A stretch of DNA of 64,000 nucleotides, taken from positions 1,178,001-1,242,000 of the forward strand of contig OY743177.1 of assembly GCA_963555705.1 (NCBI GenBank), given 5' to 3'. Positions 1 through 12,390 of the stretch are shown one piece after another. Source of the stretch: Ligustrum vulgare (lineage: Eukaryota; Streptophyta; Magnoliopsida; Lamiales; Oleaceae). Within the stretch, counting starts at the first letter, position 1. Every line of letters starts with the position of its first letter. Below the pieces are notes generated by a model. That model was not told the origin of the DNA and did no database searches. It worked only from the letters and a program-made list of their open reading frames with translations. Both the position numbers and the translations under genes were made by a program.

Positions 1-76
1 AGAAAGTGCAATACAGTAACATATGCTGTACCATAACGTGCTTGATCGGATACAGCTTGACCTGTCCTATTCCATC

Positions 77-224
77 TTAGTATCCACGTGTCACGGCATC
101 TATTAAAATACCTTTATGAAAATGTGTTTCGATATATTGGTTTAGTTCTTCATCAATGATCTCAGAATAGCAATTCCCCAATTGCTGGATCATATTATCT
201 AATTTAATAAATTGGTAGACTCCA
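77..224 (-). other. Unassigned open stretch, possible terminal exon
   Basis: On the minus strand an AG acceptor (CAACAG) at 225-226 is followed by 48 open codons ending in TAA at 77-79. The peptide includes GVYQFIKLDNM and ETHFHKGILIDAVTRGY. It lies downstream of the last RGP1 exon I can place, but it does not resemble the RGP1 C-terminus and I do not recognise it. It could be an alternative 3' end, an exon of another gene, or chance. The rest of 225-1164 reads as intron or 3' flank with no gene I can support. Confidence 0.2.
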
Positions 225-1164
225 CTGTTGAATCAAACTACATTGCCAAAATGCTCAAAAATATCTGGCAAGGAAAGCTCAACCAGAAGCTGATAAAGTA
301 ACAAGAAGATTTTTGAATACAAAATGAAATGATTTCATATAAACAAGACTCATAGTGGACGATTTGGCCGGACCAAGTTAATTGCACACTATTAACACCT
401 TAGAGCTTCCGGAGTCAATAATTCTGGTACCTTTAATTACGTTACTTGAGTTACAGGATACTGTTTCTCAAAAGCCTTGTCTGATATTATTTGGTCAAGA
501 ATTTCCTTTTGGTATATGCTTGCAATTTCTAGTTAAGAAACGGAAAAATGCTGGTCTATATATGTTCTATTTTTGCCTCTAAACCCATTTGTGACCTTAA
601 ATCTCGGGTGGTGAAACCATGTGACTAGAAGAGGAGCAATGAACATTTCACTTGAACAAATGCACCTAATTAGTAATTAGTGAACAGAAATCAAGTGAAG
701 TTCTAGAATCAATTTTCTGATCCAGTGTCGTTCTACTCCCAAGAACAAGTTGGTAGCAAGATTTTAACTGGGTTCAACACGAGTTTACAGTACACAAAAT
801 GTTGAAAAGATAAAAATGACAGGGTTATAGCCACGTTTTGGTGGGGGGTGCCTTTGATCCCCCTTTTAAATAAAAAAGAATGTTGAAAAGATGTAAGGAC
901 TCAAAAGTGCTACAAGCATACACTGATATCTACTTGACGGCTTGACCATGCTCATAAAAGAAAGTAATCATCATTTTAGGTCTCCACAAAACTTCTCTTC
1001 CGTTTCCGAGGATACAGACTAAATTTCTGTAATTATTTAAAAAGGTTCGAAATTGTAAACCTAATTGACTGTTCATCTACCTCTCAATTTAAAAAAAAGA
1101 AAAAGAAAGACTATGCAGTTGCTTTCTACAAAATCTGAAGTCGTCTAGTATCAGTACCTCTCAC

Positions 1165-4100
1165 CTTAGTAATAGTAGGAGAATTCCTCCGAGAAGGATG
1201 CACAAAGCGCCGACTTATAGTTTCCGTTGTCTCCAAAGTTACTGTCAGCTAAAAGGCACCAAGATGCCAGTCAAATCCTTATTCATAGAAACAGTGAACC
1301 GTATACTAAAGGTAGTTCACAGAGATATATGATGAAATGCAACAGTACCTCAAGGCATCTCCTAGCCCTTTCTTCATGAAAAAAGCTAAGGGTTCCACCT
1401 ATCTGTGAATTATAATGAAAAAGAAATATAAGAAAGAACTAAAAGAAAGATAATAGAAAAGATCCTTTGCTACTACCATATCACTGAAGTAGTAATTTGA
1501 CTCAGAGTTTTTTGGTGAAAATCTTAGTAGAACTTTGTCGTCCAGTCTGATATTATATGATCTTCCTCTAACATACCCTGCTGCTGCAGAAAATGGTGGC
1601 AGCAAATTAGTTTTGAAACATTAAGTCAAAAACTGGAATGACTGAAGTAAATAAGTTTCAGATTCACGAAAAAATGCAGCAGCAATAAATTACATGCTCC
1701 AGATTCAGCATTTCTGGAGGCAGATGATACTCCCGTGTCATCATCTACAGAAAGGGTTTTTGGATGTTTTAACTGCTGACTTGGAGATGCAATATCTGAA
1801 GACCTCTTTGGGGACAAAGCATCTGTTCACAAAGACAAAATTATAAGATATAATGCAGCTTTACCAACCAAGCCACAATTACTCTCACAGATAAAAAAAG
1901 GTTTGAGTTTTGATGTTAGACATTGAAGTTTTAATGTTAATAAAAATTAATTTACCACCAGTAGAATCATGTAAGACCTCAGCCACAGATAGCCGAGGAA
2001 GTGCTATGTTTGAAGATGTGCTCGTGTGTCCATCAAGATACATAGAACCTCTATTGGAAGACTTTGCTGCAAATGACTGCAATGATAATGAACTTCCAAA
2101 AGCTTTATGCATATCTTCCTTCAAATGATTATAGGAAGAAACAGATGAGATCTCATCCCGCGAACCTTCATACCCTTCCTCAACTCCATCAAAAGCATCG
2201 TTTACTTTAGCCTGCAAGAAACATATAATGTTTTTGAGTGTACTGTTTCCCTCCAAACATTTTCAGGAGATTAAAATAGGAAAAACTTGTGAATAAGTAG
2301 AATGATAAAGGTAGCCCGTAGCCGCACTATAGAGTTCTACCCATTCAGAATCTGCATTCATTTCTTTCCAGTACACGTCTAAGAGGATGGTTGATGCTGG
2401 AACAATTCCTGAAAAAATGATGAAAGACGTTGAGCCACTGACTTATGAGGCAACATTGATACATTAACAGAAACCACAAGTAATCATCTATATATGATAA
2501 ATAAATTAGCCTCCATTTGGTAACTTGTTTATAAACAAATTCATAAACAACACATTTCTCCAAACCACTTTTTAACCACATATATTTTCCTAAATTACTT
2601 TCCAATCACATATTTTACCTCGAAAACATCACATTCTTTGTTTATAAACAAAAAAATAAAATAATAAAAAATAAAATAAAATAAAAAAATTACCAAACAG
2701 AGGCTAGAAATATAGAAAGAAATCAGAAGTAATGTTCCGGAAGCACGATATAGCAATGTACGTTTCTCTATTAAACCTTCATGTATTTAGACCTCCCACT
2801 GTCTCATTTATATATGCACACATATATACATGATATATGTATTTAAAAATGTGGAATGATTTCAAGAGAAGTAAGACATACATCAAAGGTACTGCAGACA
2901 TATATATTGTTCCAAAAAAAGTAAAAATGAATCTAGCTGTTTCTATAGAATGCATACATATTGAACCATACCATTGGCTACAATGAAGTCAGCTGTGCAT
3001 ATCTTGACCAACACAAGTAGGCCATTAAAGGTGGCTGTTTGAAGTCACGGATTTTAGAAATAACATAAACAATCTTTCAAACATTATCCTTCAATAAAGG
3101 TTGTTTTGAATCCCAAGAATATTTATATTGTATCAAATCAAAGAAATGGGAAACTTGACATCTTTCAAACCACTCACAAGCCAATTTCTAACCCAAAATG
3201 CTTATCAAGAAGGAGAGGGGAGAAAAGGAAAAAGAATAAAAATGTTATAGGAGTAACACAAGCTATTAGTTTGATGCACAAACACAAGATGCCAGAAAAA
3301 CGTTTACCATCATTGCAAGCTTCTTCACTCTTCAACCCATTGTTTTCTTGATTGACCCATACTTGAAACGGTATTCGAGATTCCTGAAGAGATTGAGGTA
3401 GTGATGATAATCAACATGAAATTTTTAAAAAAGCATAAAATGAATGATAATAATTAGAAGAAAGCAACACCTTTCTAATTATTCACTAAGAAACAAGCTA
3501 TTTGATCATATCATCTCAACATCTTTGGTATTTGGAAGGTTTACTCAGAAAACGGAAGGAAAAATAAAAATAAGCATTTATTGTCCCTTAAAAATGAACA
3601 AACGAAAATGAGTATGAAGGAACAAGCAAGCATCATTTCCATTCTGATGTTCATATTCCCAAAATTGGAAATATCAATAAATCCTTTATCAAGAAGATCT
3701 CAGAAAAATTACCTTCAGAAACAAAGATGCTGGAGTGGTTTTGTAGAAGGATCAAGAGAAACACTAATTCAGCATTCACAAAAAAGCAGAAAAGGATTAT
3801 AAGAAAACTAACCAGCTCAGAAAGATCTCGTATTGACCCCCCATGAGAGGGTCCATTTTCCAAATTCAGATATTGGCCAGACATTGTACACCTTACATAA
3901 TATAGATAACGGATGGTTGAACCTCTGTATGATGGCGGAATAATGGTTGGCAGAAGTGTGCGAGACATATCTGAAAAGAAACAATGTATAGAAGCCAACA
4001 GATGAGCATGAATTCAACAAGTTTGATGAATGATAAAAGCATTTGAAGTTGCTTGAGAAGGAAATCAAAACTGTTGATATTTCACACTAAATTTGGGTTA

Positions 4101-5665
4101 AACAGTTGACTATAATTTGTTTTGGTGAAAAGACATGACCAAAAATCACCATCCACAATATCTATTACAAAGTGAGCGTGTGTATAGCAACAAAAATAGT
4201 GAGCATGAAGAAATAAATTTCATCATAATTACAACATTCAGTAACCCGCATGATGGAGTTTGAAGTTTAATAAATTAGTTGACAACACCATTACAACCAA
4301 CCAAAGGGCATAGTTTACAATATTTAGTTAGGCCTACAAGTTTTAGCAGCCCCACACGGAAGAATTTGATTGGAAACCACTGTGAGAGTCGAGCAATCCA
4401 TGAAAACATACTCGCCTGAAAAGAAAGAAATAAGATATAATTACCCTTAAGCAAGCATAATTTAGATGATAATTGTACATTATGCAGTCCTTTTTATTTT
4501 TTCTTTATTATATATTTTTGAGCATCCAGCTTCCCTTATAAACTCTACTTTCATTTCAAGCCATTTCATGTTAAAACTAGAAAATACAGGTTGCATTATT
4601 ACACAGGTAATACATACCTTTAAGTAGCCTATAACCTATATATGCATCCTAAAGACAAATCAAAATTCAATGTTCTGGGGAGGAAATTTCAATTATTTGT
4701 TTCACAAGAGAAGCATGATAGATGCAATGGACATGTTAAAAATAAACCTAATTTGGGGGCACAATGGCAAGTCACGTCCTCCTTTTATTATTAACTTCCA
4801 AGTGCAACTATGAGCCCTTAGTCTGAATGACATGACGTTGAATTTCTTACATATGGGGAAACTGTGGAAAGGGAAACATGTAATCCCAATCAATTTGAAT
4901 TGGCTTATCAAAAAGTTGAATTCCAAAGGCACAAATTTAGGCTGCCAAATATACTCAGTCCAATTTGATTAGAATAATTTCAGACTCCACTTCAGTGTCC
5001 CAATTCAATCCTCAAAAACAGTTTAAAACGATAGAAGTTTGAAAATCTAACATGTCACCTACCACCTAGCCAACTAAAAATCCACATTTCAACTTTCCTC
5101 ACAATTCTCCTAATTGAGTCAATTATCTTCCATGTATTTCGCATGTATGCGACCCGCTATTGTAACCAATCTTTTAGCTATATTGTCAAACAATTTCACT
5201 CATCATTTCATGTGCATTACTCGAGTTTTTTTTTTTTTTTTAAATAAATAAATCATACCCAGTCTAGCATCTCACTAATTCAACATTAAAACCCACATGC
5301 AAACAATTCCACCAATTGACGCAAGTAACTGAATAACAATAAACAACAGAAGATAGAGAGAAGAAACGGAATATACCTCGTCGCTCCTTCAATTGAGGCG
5401 TGGGCTTGGGAGCGTTGAACCATTGAGGGTCCAATTTTTCAATCCCTTTAATCTCGAAGTTAAGCTTTTCAATAAAAAGAGACCATTCGGTTGTCGGGTT
5501 TTTTATTTCAATCGTGATAGTCACTGGATCACCCGGTCTATACACTTCCCTGTCCGCTTCCAAGTTCATCCGCGGCGTCTCCAGATCGTCTTCAACGGTA
5601 TCGTTACCCCCGGCGGCAAGGCCGAAGAAAGAAAATCTCCGGGAGGGTTTATTCGGTGGAGGCAT
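1165..5665 (-). CDS. RGP1: RGP1 homologue (RAB6A-GEF complex partner protein 2-like), 3' end missing
   Basis: In yeast and animals Rgp1 pairs with Ric1 as the exchange factor for Ypt6/RAB6 in retrograde traffic to the Golgi; the plant role is inferred from homology. I read ten exons on the minus strand with GT-AG borders and consistent phases: 5377-5665, 4338-4415, 3813-3970, 3308-3383, 2341-2408, 1956-2211, 1694-1822, 1477-1583, 1349-1402 and 1165-1248. Together they give 433 codons. The start MPPPNKPSRRFSFFG is the first Met of the open frame. An N-terminal E-set-like strand region follows (VYRPGDPVTITIEI). The Rgp1 signature PPSYRGSTIRYLYYV in exon 3 matches the family's PPSFRG block. Later blocks are RLSVAEVLHDS, RGRSYNIRLDDKVLLRFSP and RRFVHPSRRNSPTITK. 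The usual C-terminal part of the Rgp1 domain is not in the window, so the last exon or exons lie left of base 1 or are lost. The frame is intact throughout, which suggests a working gene. Confidence 0.88.
2507..2706. mobile_element. MITE inside an RGP1 intron
   Basis: About 200 bp with terminal inverted repeats: it begins TAGCCTCCATTTGGTAAC and ends TTACCAAACAGAGGCTA. Inside is a second inverted pair, TTGTTTATAAACAAA. It sits in the intron between the exons at 2341-2408 and 3308-3383 and does not touch the splice sites. A related copy is at 7743-7862. I could not fix the target duplication. Confidence 0.6.
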
Positions 5666-5737
5666 TTCTGGCGAAAAACTCTCAATTTGAGGGAATTAAC
5701 ACATTGCAAAATATATGATGAATCTGTGTGTTATTGA

Positions 5738-8311
5738 AGTTTTACAGCAATGGACAGAACAGGTGAAAGATTTGTTGAAATTACAGTGGGCATCTCCTAC
5801 ATGTTTGTTGATAGGTCAAAATGAAGACTGATGACCATGAGGTCAAACATTAATAAAATTTCAAATTTTATAAATCAGTGTTAGAAAATTCACCAAATTA
5901 TAAGTAGTGCTACTTTTTTTTTTTAGAAAAAAATTGTGATTATTTTTGAAGGCTAAATAATTCTAGACATATTTTCGGATTTTCATGATAGAGTCGTTGA
6001 ACTTCTATTAGATATATTCAAAAAAAATACCTCGTCATCTAATAATAGACACTAACTCTTAATACAAATATTCGAGTAAATACTTGATAACTAACTATAT
6101 TATAATTATTTTATAATAATAGATGCCTTACATATGTCCGTTTGTATCGAGCCATATTAAATTCTGGATAAAGTAAAAGTAATAAATTGGACTGGTTTAT
6201 TCAATATTCAAAGGTTTTTAAATGTGATATTTTAAAAGAAATATTAAATTCTTGATAACGGAAAAATAATTAAATAAGAAATTACTGCCTAATTCAATAT
6301 TAGCGGGTTTAAGATGCAAAGAGAGGCAAAATGCTATAAAGTAACAAGGTAATTGTGAATGCATTTACGAATCGTCAGTCGATAAAATGGTTATGAAGCC
6401 GAGGACAAGGAAAGGAGAGAAACATGCCGGTAGAGACTTTTGTATATCAAAAGTACCAAAGTTATGTCTCTTAGAAATATGTTAAATGTGTGGTAAGTCA
6501 TAACTCCCGCTTGCTACAGTGTCCAAATTCATTTTCAGGATTCAAACCCTGCACTCGATTAAGTTGAGCACTTTTCCATCCCCTCCCCTTTACCAATGGG
6601 AGATGTGCCCTGGAGGCCCAAAAGCACCAAAGTTATCTTCCAACAAACATGGTTATATGTGTATACAAACACTAAATTCGACAATTGATATACTGATCTT
6701 GTGTTTCATATTATTATTATTCTGATTATTAGTAGTATTGTAACATTTACTTTTACTTAATTTTTTTTAAATAATAAATAATATTATAAATTATTTTCTT
6801 ATTTACTGTATTTTAAATTTAGAAAATTGAGATTTGTGACCATTAGTCGTCAAAAAAAGTTATTTGAATTATGAGACTAGAATCTCGACCTATATTTGTT
6901 TCACCTTGACTTCGAAAAATCCAATCACAATCCAAACAAGATGATGTGAAGATTAATGTGACAATATGCATTTGTTAAGGCAGGAGAACATTGGGGGTTC
7001 AAATCCTATCGTGCGAATGGAATTCCTGGTAGAGACAAGTTGGTCCAATTTTTATAGTACAATTCACAATTGTCTTAAATTGAAGATAATATTTCTGGAA
7101 TTCACCAGGGCCACAAATTGTGGAATATCTTCAAGCATTTATAGTTCGGGTACTCGTTTTTATTGTGAAGAAATTCACACAATTTCACTATTCCAATATA
7201 CACAACTATTTAAATTATTAGAAGAAAATTAAGAACAAGATACTCATGTTCAATCAATAAAGTTATTTGAAATTTGTAGAATATATTCGAAAAAAGAGAC
7301 GCGGACTAAAATTATCATAAATTATTATGGCTGCGAATGATGTAGTTGTATTTCGATTTAGATAATAACTATAAATTTAAAATGGCTAAGCAATCACATG
7401 CCCAAAATGTATAACATTTGAGCATATGATTAATTAATTCAACCACTTAAACAATGGAAACATTATTGAATAAGAATCTTGAGGGGCCTTAAATATTTTG
7501 CATAATCTTATAAACAATGTCAAACTTTTAATAATATATGTTTTGAAATCGATTGAGCTTAAAATGGGAAAAATAAAAAATAAAAAAAAAATCATATATT
7601 TATTTATTCTTGAAGACTTGCCAAAGAAACATATTTCCATTTGCACGAAGATGAAAGGATATAAAAAACTTATTTCACATGAAAAACTTAGCTTTCCTTG
7701 GATAATCTAAATTGACATTTTGATCCTTCGATTTTACATCTAAGCCTCTATTTGACAACTTTGATTTGTTTATAAACAATGATAATAATGTTTTCGAGAT
7801 AAAATATATGATTTAAAAGTGATTTGAAAAAATATGTATAAACAAGTTTATTAAAAGAGGCTAAGTATTGCTTGAAAGGAATTGATGTCTTTCCAGACAA
7901 GGAAAGCTAAAATCCATCTAAAATGTTATTTCTCTATAACCAAAATCCTATAATTGTGAAAATGTTTTTTCAACATTCACAATCAGAATTCTATGAAGTC
8001 AAACAGATTCAAATTTTAATCCCTAAATTAGCTTCATCCCTAAATTACATCCTCGAACTAATTAATTCAAAAGGCAATCCCCGAATTGTAATTCATATCC
8101 AAGAATTTTTATATCTAGATCACCAATTAATTGATTTTTTCATTATTCATAGTTTATCTTAAATTAGTATGAACCCTAGGTCTTTCTCCTTGATAAGTTT
8201 CATTATTTGACCACAAAACATAGTTTGGTTGTAAGGAACATGGGGAACCCAAGTGAAAGGATATTTGAATCAAAAAGAAAAAAAAAACAACTAACCAGTT
8301 GCGTCCAAGAA
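5738..8311. other. Intergenic, AT-rich, no gene seen
   Basis: This stretch is upstream of the RGP1 start. Apart from the small MITE at 7743-7862 I see no coding stretch with recognisable motifs. The short open frames here are AT-rich and without family features. Confidence 0.6.
7743..7862. mobile_element. MITE related to the intronic copy at 2507
   Basis: A 120-bp near-palindrome that begins AGCCTCTATTTGACAAC and ends TTAAAAGAGGCT. Internal TTGTTTATAAACAATG matches the inner arm of the MITE at 2507-2706. It carries no coding sequence. Confidence 0.5.
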
Positions 8312-10036
8312 TGTAATACCGCTTTTCATTTTTACGTGCATCCTTAAATTTCACGTAATAATTATGTTAATGTTATTATAAATTTTAAATTTAATGATAT
8401 TTTAATGTCGATGATATGAATTATTTTGCAGTGGAAGAACTTGAATGCCGTCTCGATCAATGTGCCAATTAAAATGTTTATAAATTGTTTATGTACAATT
8501 CTATGTCTAATTGTTTGTTTTATTTGTTTAACTTGTTGATTTCTATTGTTATTAAGTGGTAAGTAACCTAAATTTCATAAATTGAAGTTAGAAAAGGTTT
8601 GGTGGCACTATGAAATTTATTTATGAGTTGTGGACTTAAATTGCCAAATTGAGGAGTCTAGGGATTAAACTTGCAATTTACAAAAAGAAATCAAATTTAT
8701 AACCCTAACCCCCTCCCACACCCGACTCGGACTCTCGGATCCCTCATCTCTCAGTCTCGTCTCATCTCTCAGTCTCGTCTCTCTCTCACTCTCACACTTA
8801 GCTCACTCGTCTCTCCCTCATCTCTCAATCTCGTCTCTCTCTCATCTCACGCAACAGCCACCTAAATCGCATCAACCTCGCGATTTCTTCCCCTGCGACT
8901 TCGACCGTCAACCACTGTCACCCGCCTCTCCTTAGGTATGTCTCTTACTGTCGGCCACCACGACCCAACCACCACACCACCAGCCTCGCGGATTTGGTAC
9001 ATTGACGACGCGGGCCACCGAGGCTCCTCCACTTGCAAATCCAGATAACGGTAAATATTAAGGATATCAGGTAAGTAAACTTTCCCTATTTTCATAGAAG
9101 TTAAATGTAAATGTGAAACGTGTAAATGGCTGTTTGCAACTTACTTGCTTTGATGAATTTCATTTACTTTATGAAAGTATATGTATTAAGAAGAATGTTC
9201 AAGCATGCACATTATCATGTCATTGCATCATCAAGCATGCATTATTGCCATTGAAATTGGAAAGTCAAATGATTTTAAATGAAGAATGTGGTAAGTTTAA
9301 GTTTTCTCAAAATGCATTTATCCCAAGTTTTAAGAAAGAATGAGTGTATTTCTATGCCATGAAAGGTGAGTGGGAAATGGGGCGCGAGAGATCGTCGTAC
9401 CCGAATTAAACCGCTGTTGCGGTGGTGAATATTAAACCGCTTTGCGGTGACGATTCCTAAACCGCTTGGCGGTGGCAAATATTAAACCGCTTTGCGGTGA
9501 CGATTGCTAAACCGCTTGGCGGTGGTAAATATTAAACCGCTTTGCGGTGACGATTGCTAAACCGGTTGACGGTAGCAAATATTAAACCGCTTTGCAGTGA
9601 CGATTGTTAAATCGCTTGGTGGTGGCAAATATTAAACCGCTTTGCGGTGATGATTGCTAAACCGGTTGACGGTGGCAAATATTAAACCGCTATGCGGTGG
9701 AAAAATGTTAATCTGGTCCTAAATAAGGAATATTGCCCACTGCATTGTGATTGGCTAGAAGATACTCTAAGTGAGTTCACGATAGAAATGAAGTTAAAGT
9801 TTTGGAAATGTTTAAGTGAAAGTTTGGAAAGTATGAAAGTGTTGAAAAGTAGAGTAAATGGGGATAAGATAATTACTTTGAATGGTCTAAGACATTTCAT
9901 GTCATGAACTTGCATCATGTGCATAAAGTTTACTTACTGAGCTTTAGCTCACCCCAATCCCTCCCCAACATTTCAGGTGATGAAAGTTAGGTGATCCGAG
10001 GAGAGCACTTGGCGGCTGATTCAGACAGTACCACGA
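8312..10036 (+). mobile_element. Truncated long LTR (same family as 22807..26075, opposite orientation)
   Basis: It starts TGTAATACCGCTTTTCATTT. It is the reverse complement of the right end of the solo LTR at 22807..26075, and it runs collinear with that copy through the CT-rich stretch (8700-8870), the minisatellite and the block GGTGATGAAAGTTAGGTGA. After about 10036 the two copies diverge abruptly, so the other end (expected GGGGTGTTACA) is missing here. The strand given only marks relative orientation; which LTR direction is transcriptionally sense is not shown. Confidence 0.75.
9405..9703. repeat. Palindromic 50-bp minisatellite (copy A)
   Basis: About six units of roughly 50 bp, each made of two 25-bp halves. 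Each half contains a small inverted repeat: ACCGCTTTGCGGT in one and ACCGCTTGGCGGT in the other (5-bp stem, 3-base loop), separated by GACGATTGCTAA and GGCAAATATTAA. It sits at the same place in both copies of the LTR family. Confidence 0.9.
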
Positions 10037-10888
10037 TTGTCTCTTCATTTCCCTTACTCTCTCACTCTGCCTCCCTACCGACTCCAGTCCATTCTTCTCT
10101 CTTTTCTTCGGCCACCACCAACCACCGAAACCCAAGAACATGGTGGGCAAATTGGACCAATTTATCTGACCCAAACACCGAACTTAAAGAAAGATATCAA
10201 AAGACAATATAGCATTCTCCATTTTACAAAGATTTATTGGCAGTGCCTTAACAATTAGTGGTCTCGGACGTCAAATGGGATTATTTATTTATCGATTAGA
10301 TTTTGGTACATAAATGAATTTCTGCGTGAGAATGGATTTGAAGAACAATTTCAAGGAGTCTGAAGTTCGACAGAATCGAATATGATATATTCTCATATTT
10401 GCTCCTTGCTTAATCAAGATATGATGTTTATTTAGATTCATATTATCATAATCAAATGGGAGACATTAAAAGAATATTCATTTGGAAGTACACTGCCATA
10501 TCAATTCATGAATATCATGTACTCAAAGAATTGTAGGGGACGAGTGATAAATTTGCAATCTGGTACAAGAGGCAGGGAGATCGTTTAATTCCATTGAGAA
10601 AAGAAGTTGGTGTTAAAGATTGTGATTGTGTTAAACGTAAAATTAGTTAGAAAAGGCTTAAAAGGACGATTATGTCATTTCATTTGTGTCTATTTTAGTA
10701 AATAAGAATAAATTTTAAAATTGTGGTATAGAACAAAAATTTTGTGGTGGCAATATAGCCATCCTTATTTTTATCTTTTTTAAAGTTTCAAATTTAATAA
10801 CATTTTGTATTGAAATTTTATTCGAATTATGTTTTTATTTGATATGATTGTATAATCGAAATATTTTCAAGATTATTATTTAAAAATT
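10037..10888. other. Sequence between the LTR break and a Helitron 3' end; weak open stretch
   Basis: It begins CT-rich. From 10453 to 10650 on the plus strand a frame stays open except for one TAG (10534-10536) and reads in part AIWYKRQGDRLIPLRKEVG. I do not recognise it. It could be a captured gene fragment carried by the Helitron that ends at 10922. A block at about 10658-10775 recurs inverted near 42964-43070. Confidence 0.3.
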
Positions 10889-10922
10889 ATATATTCCGTG
10901 CATCGCACGAGTAATTAACTAA
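10889..10922 (+). mobile_element. Helitron 3' terminus
   Basis: The terminal hairpin CGTGCATCGCACG is followed by AGTAATTAACTAA, ending CTAA (the CTRR rule of Helitrons). The matching 5' end to the left was not found. Confidence 0.6.
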
Positions 10923-11477
10923 CACTAATAAGTTGTCGTGTGTGGTATTATTCATTAAAGAACAAAAAACAAGGCTATAATAAATTACAATATTAAAAAT
11001 ACAAATTCTGAATCGTTGTATTGTAAATCTTGGAATTGTTGCAGGCATTTATTCTTGGTCTGACGTTGTGGGAAATGGTAGGAACCTATAAATATCTTTT
11101 GCCATTAATATGATGTGAAAAAAACGAAATTAACGATTAAAAATATAAAATATATCTGGTTACTGAGTAGCTTTCTTATACCTTCAATTAATCTTGTGTC
11201 GGCAAACAACTTTTAGTGCTTCTTTATCTTCATATTAATATTAATCTTTATCTTTATATCTATATCTATATCTATATCTATATCTATATAAAAACAGAAG
11301 TGCCGTCAAAAAAATTTTCCCACCCATTTTCAATTTCTATTTTTGGAATTTTTTTTTTCAATTGAATTTCCGGAATTGGTAAATGAATTGTTAACAATTA
11401 ATGAGACATTTAATGTGGAAAAGTGTGTAATGCATTGTAAATAGGCACTTGACTATATTGAATGCTAATAATTTGTC

Positions 11478-11479
11478 TA

Positions 11480-11533
<54 letters not shown>
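11478..11533. repeat. (CT)n(TA)n microsatellite
   Basis: A run of CT dinucleotides passes directly into a run of TA dinucleotides inside Helitron H1. Confidence 0.95.
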
Positions 11534-11535
<2 letters not shown>

Positions 11536-12112
11536 TGTAATTTTTATGGATCCTACAAGAAATAATTGTTGACATAACATTTATTTATGTTCCAATTCAT
11601 TCACTTCACTCATTAATCCATCCAAATTTGTAATTGTTTTAACACCGATGAATCATTTCATTGTACGTGTTTTTCATATTTTGAAAATCAAGCTAATTAT
11701 ATTTAGGTAACAATATTCATACAACACATTTTTTTAAATTTATACCATAATTTAATTGCAAGATAAATCTTCGGTGTTTGTTTAGTTTTGCTTTTATATC
11801 ATTAACTCTTTTTAATCGCATTGTTATTTATAACATTCAATTAATTAATAAATTTTATTTCTAATCACAAATTCTATTCAAATATTCTGCTAATTTGCAT
11901 TGAAAGGATGTGCAAATATTTTTTTTTAACTTTTGCATTAATTATTTATTTTGATTATTTAAAAATATGAGAGATAAATAAGTGTTTTTCGTCAACAAAA
12001 CAAATATATTGAATGAAAATCATCTCAAAAGACAAGATGTGAAAATTAATAAAGAGTTGGTGATAAAAAAATTACAAAAAATTTTAATATAACTATTATA
12101 ATTTGAAGTAGT

Positions 12113-12390
12113 TTTATTATTTGTTCTTTTTTGTTTAGTTAAAAATATTAGTGACAAATAAGTTTGTTTCCATTAATATTCATCATTAATTGCTTTATAA
12201 AAAATAATTTTTATAAAGAAATTAATACATTTGGAAAACTACACATTAACTTTGAAAAACAAAAATAGCTTTACTTTTTTCGTACATTATTTGTGCATTA
12301 ATTAGATTAATAATTTATTAAACTTTAATATTTGTTCTTTTTTGTTTAGTTAAAAATATTAGTGACAAATAAGTTTGTTTAAACTTCTTA
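12113..12390 (+). repeat. Direct duplication inside Helitron H1
   Basis: A segment of about 60 bp containing TTGTTCTTTTTTGTTTAGTT and ATTAGTGACAAATAAGTTTG occurs at about 12119 and again at about 12325, roughly 206 bp apart. It is a local duplication within the element. Confidence 0.8.

Noticed and set aside
5393..5737. 114-residue plus-strand ORF
   Set aside because: It is antisense to RGP1 exon 1, whose minus-strand reading has clear family motifs.
9405..9703. Palindromic repeats with short spacers resembling a CRISPR array
   Set aside because: The spacers are the same in every unit, it is part of an LTR, and the setting is a plant nuclear genome.
10037..10260. Continuation of the truncated LTR past 10036
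   Set aside because: It does not match the corresponding part of the complete copy (inverse of 22807-23250).
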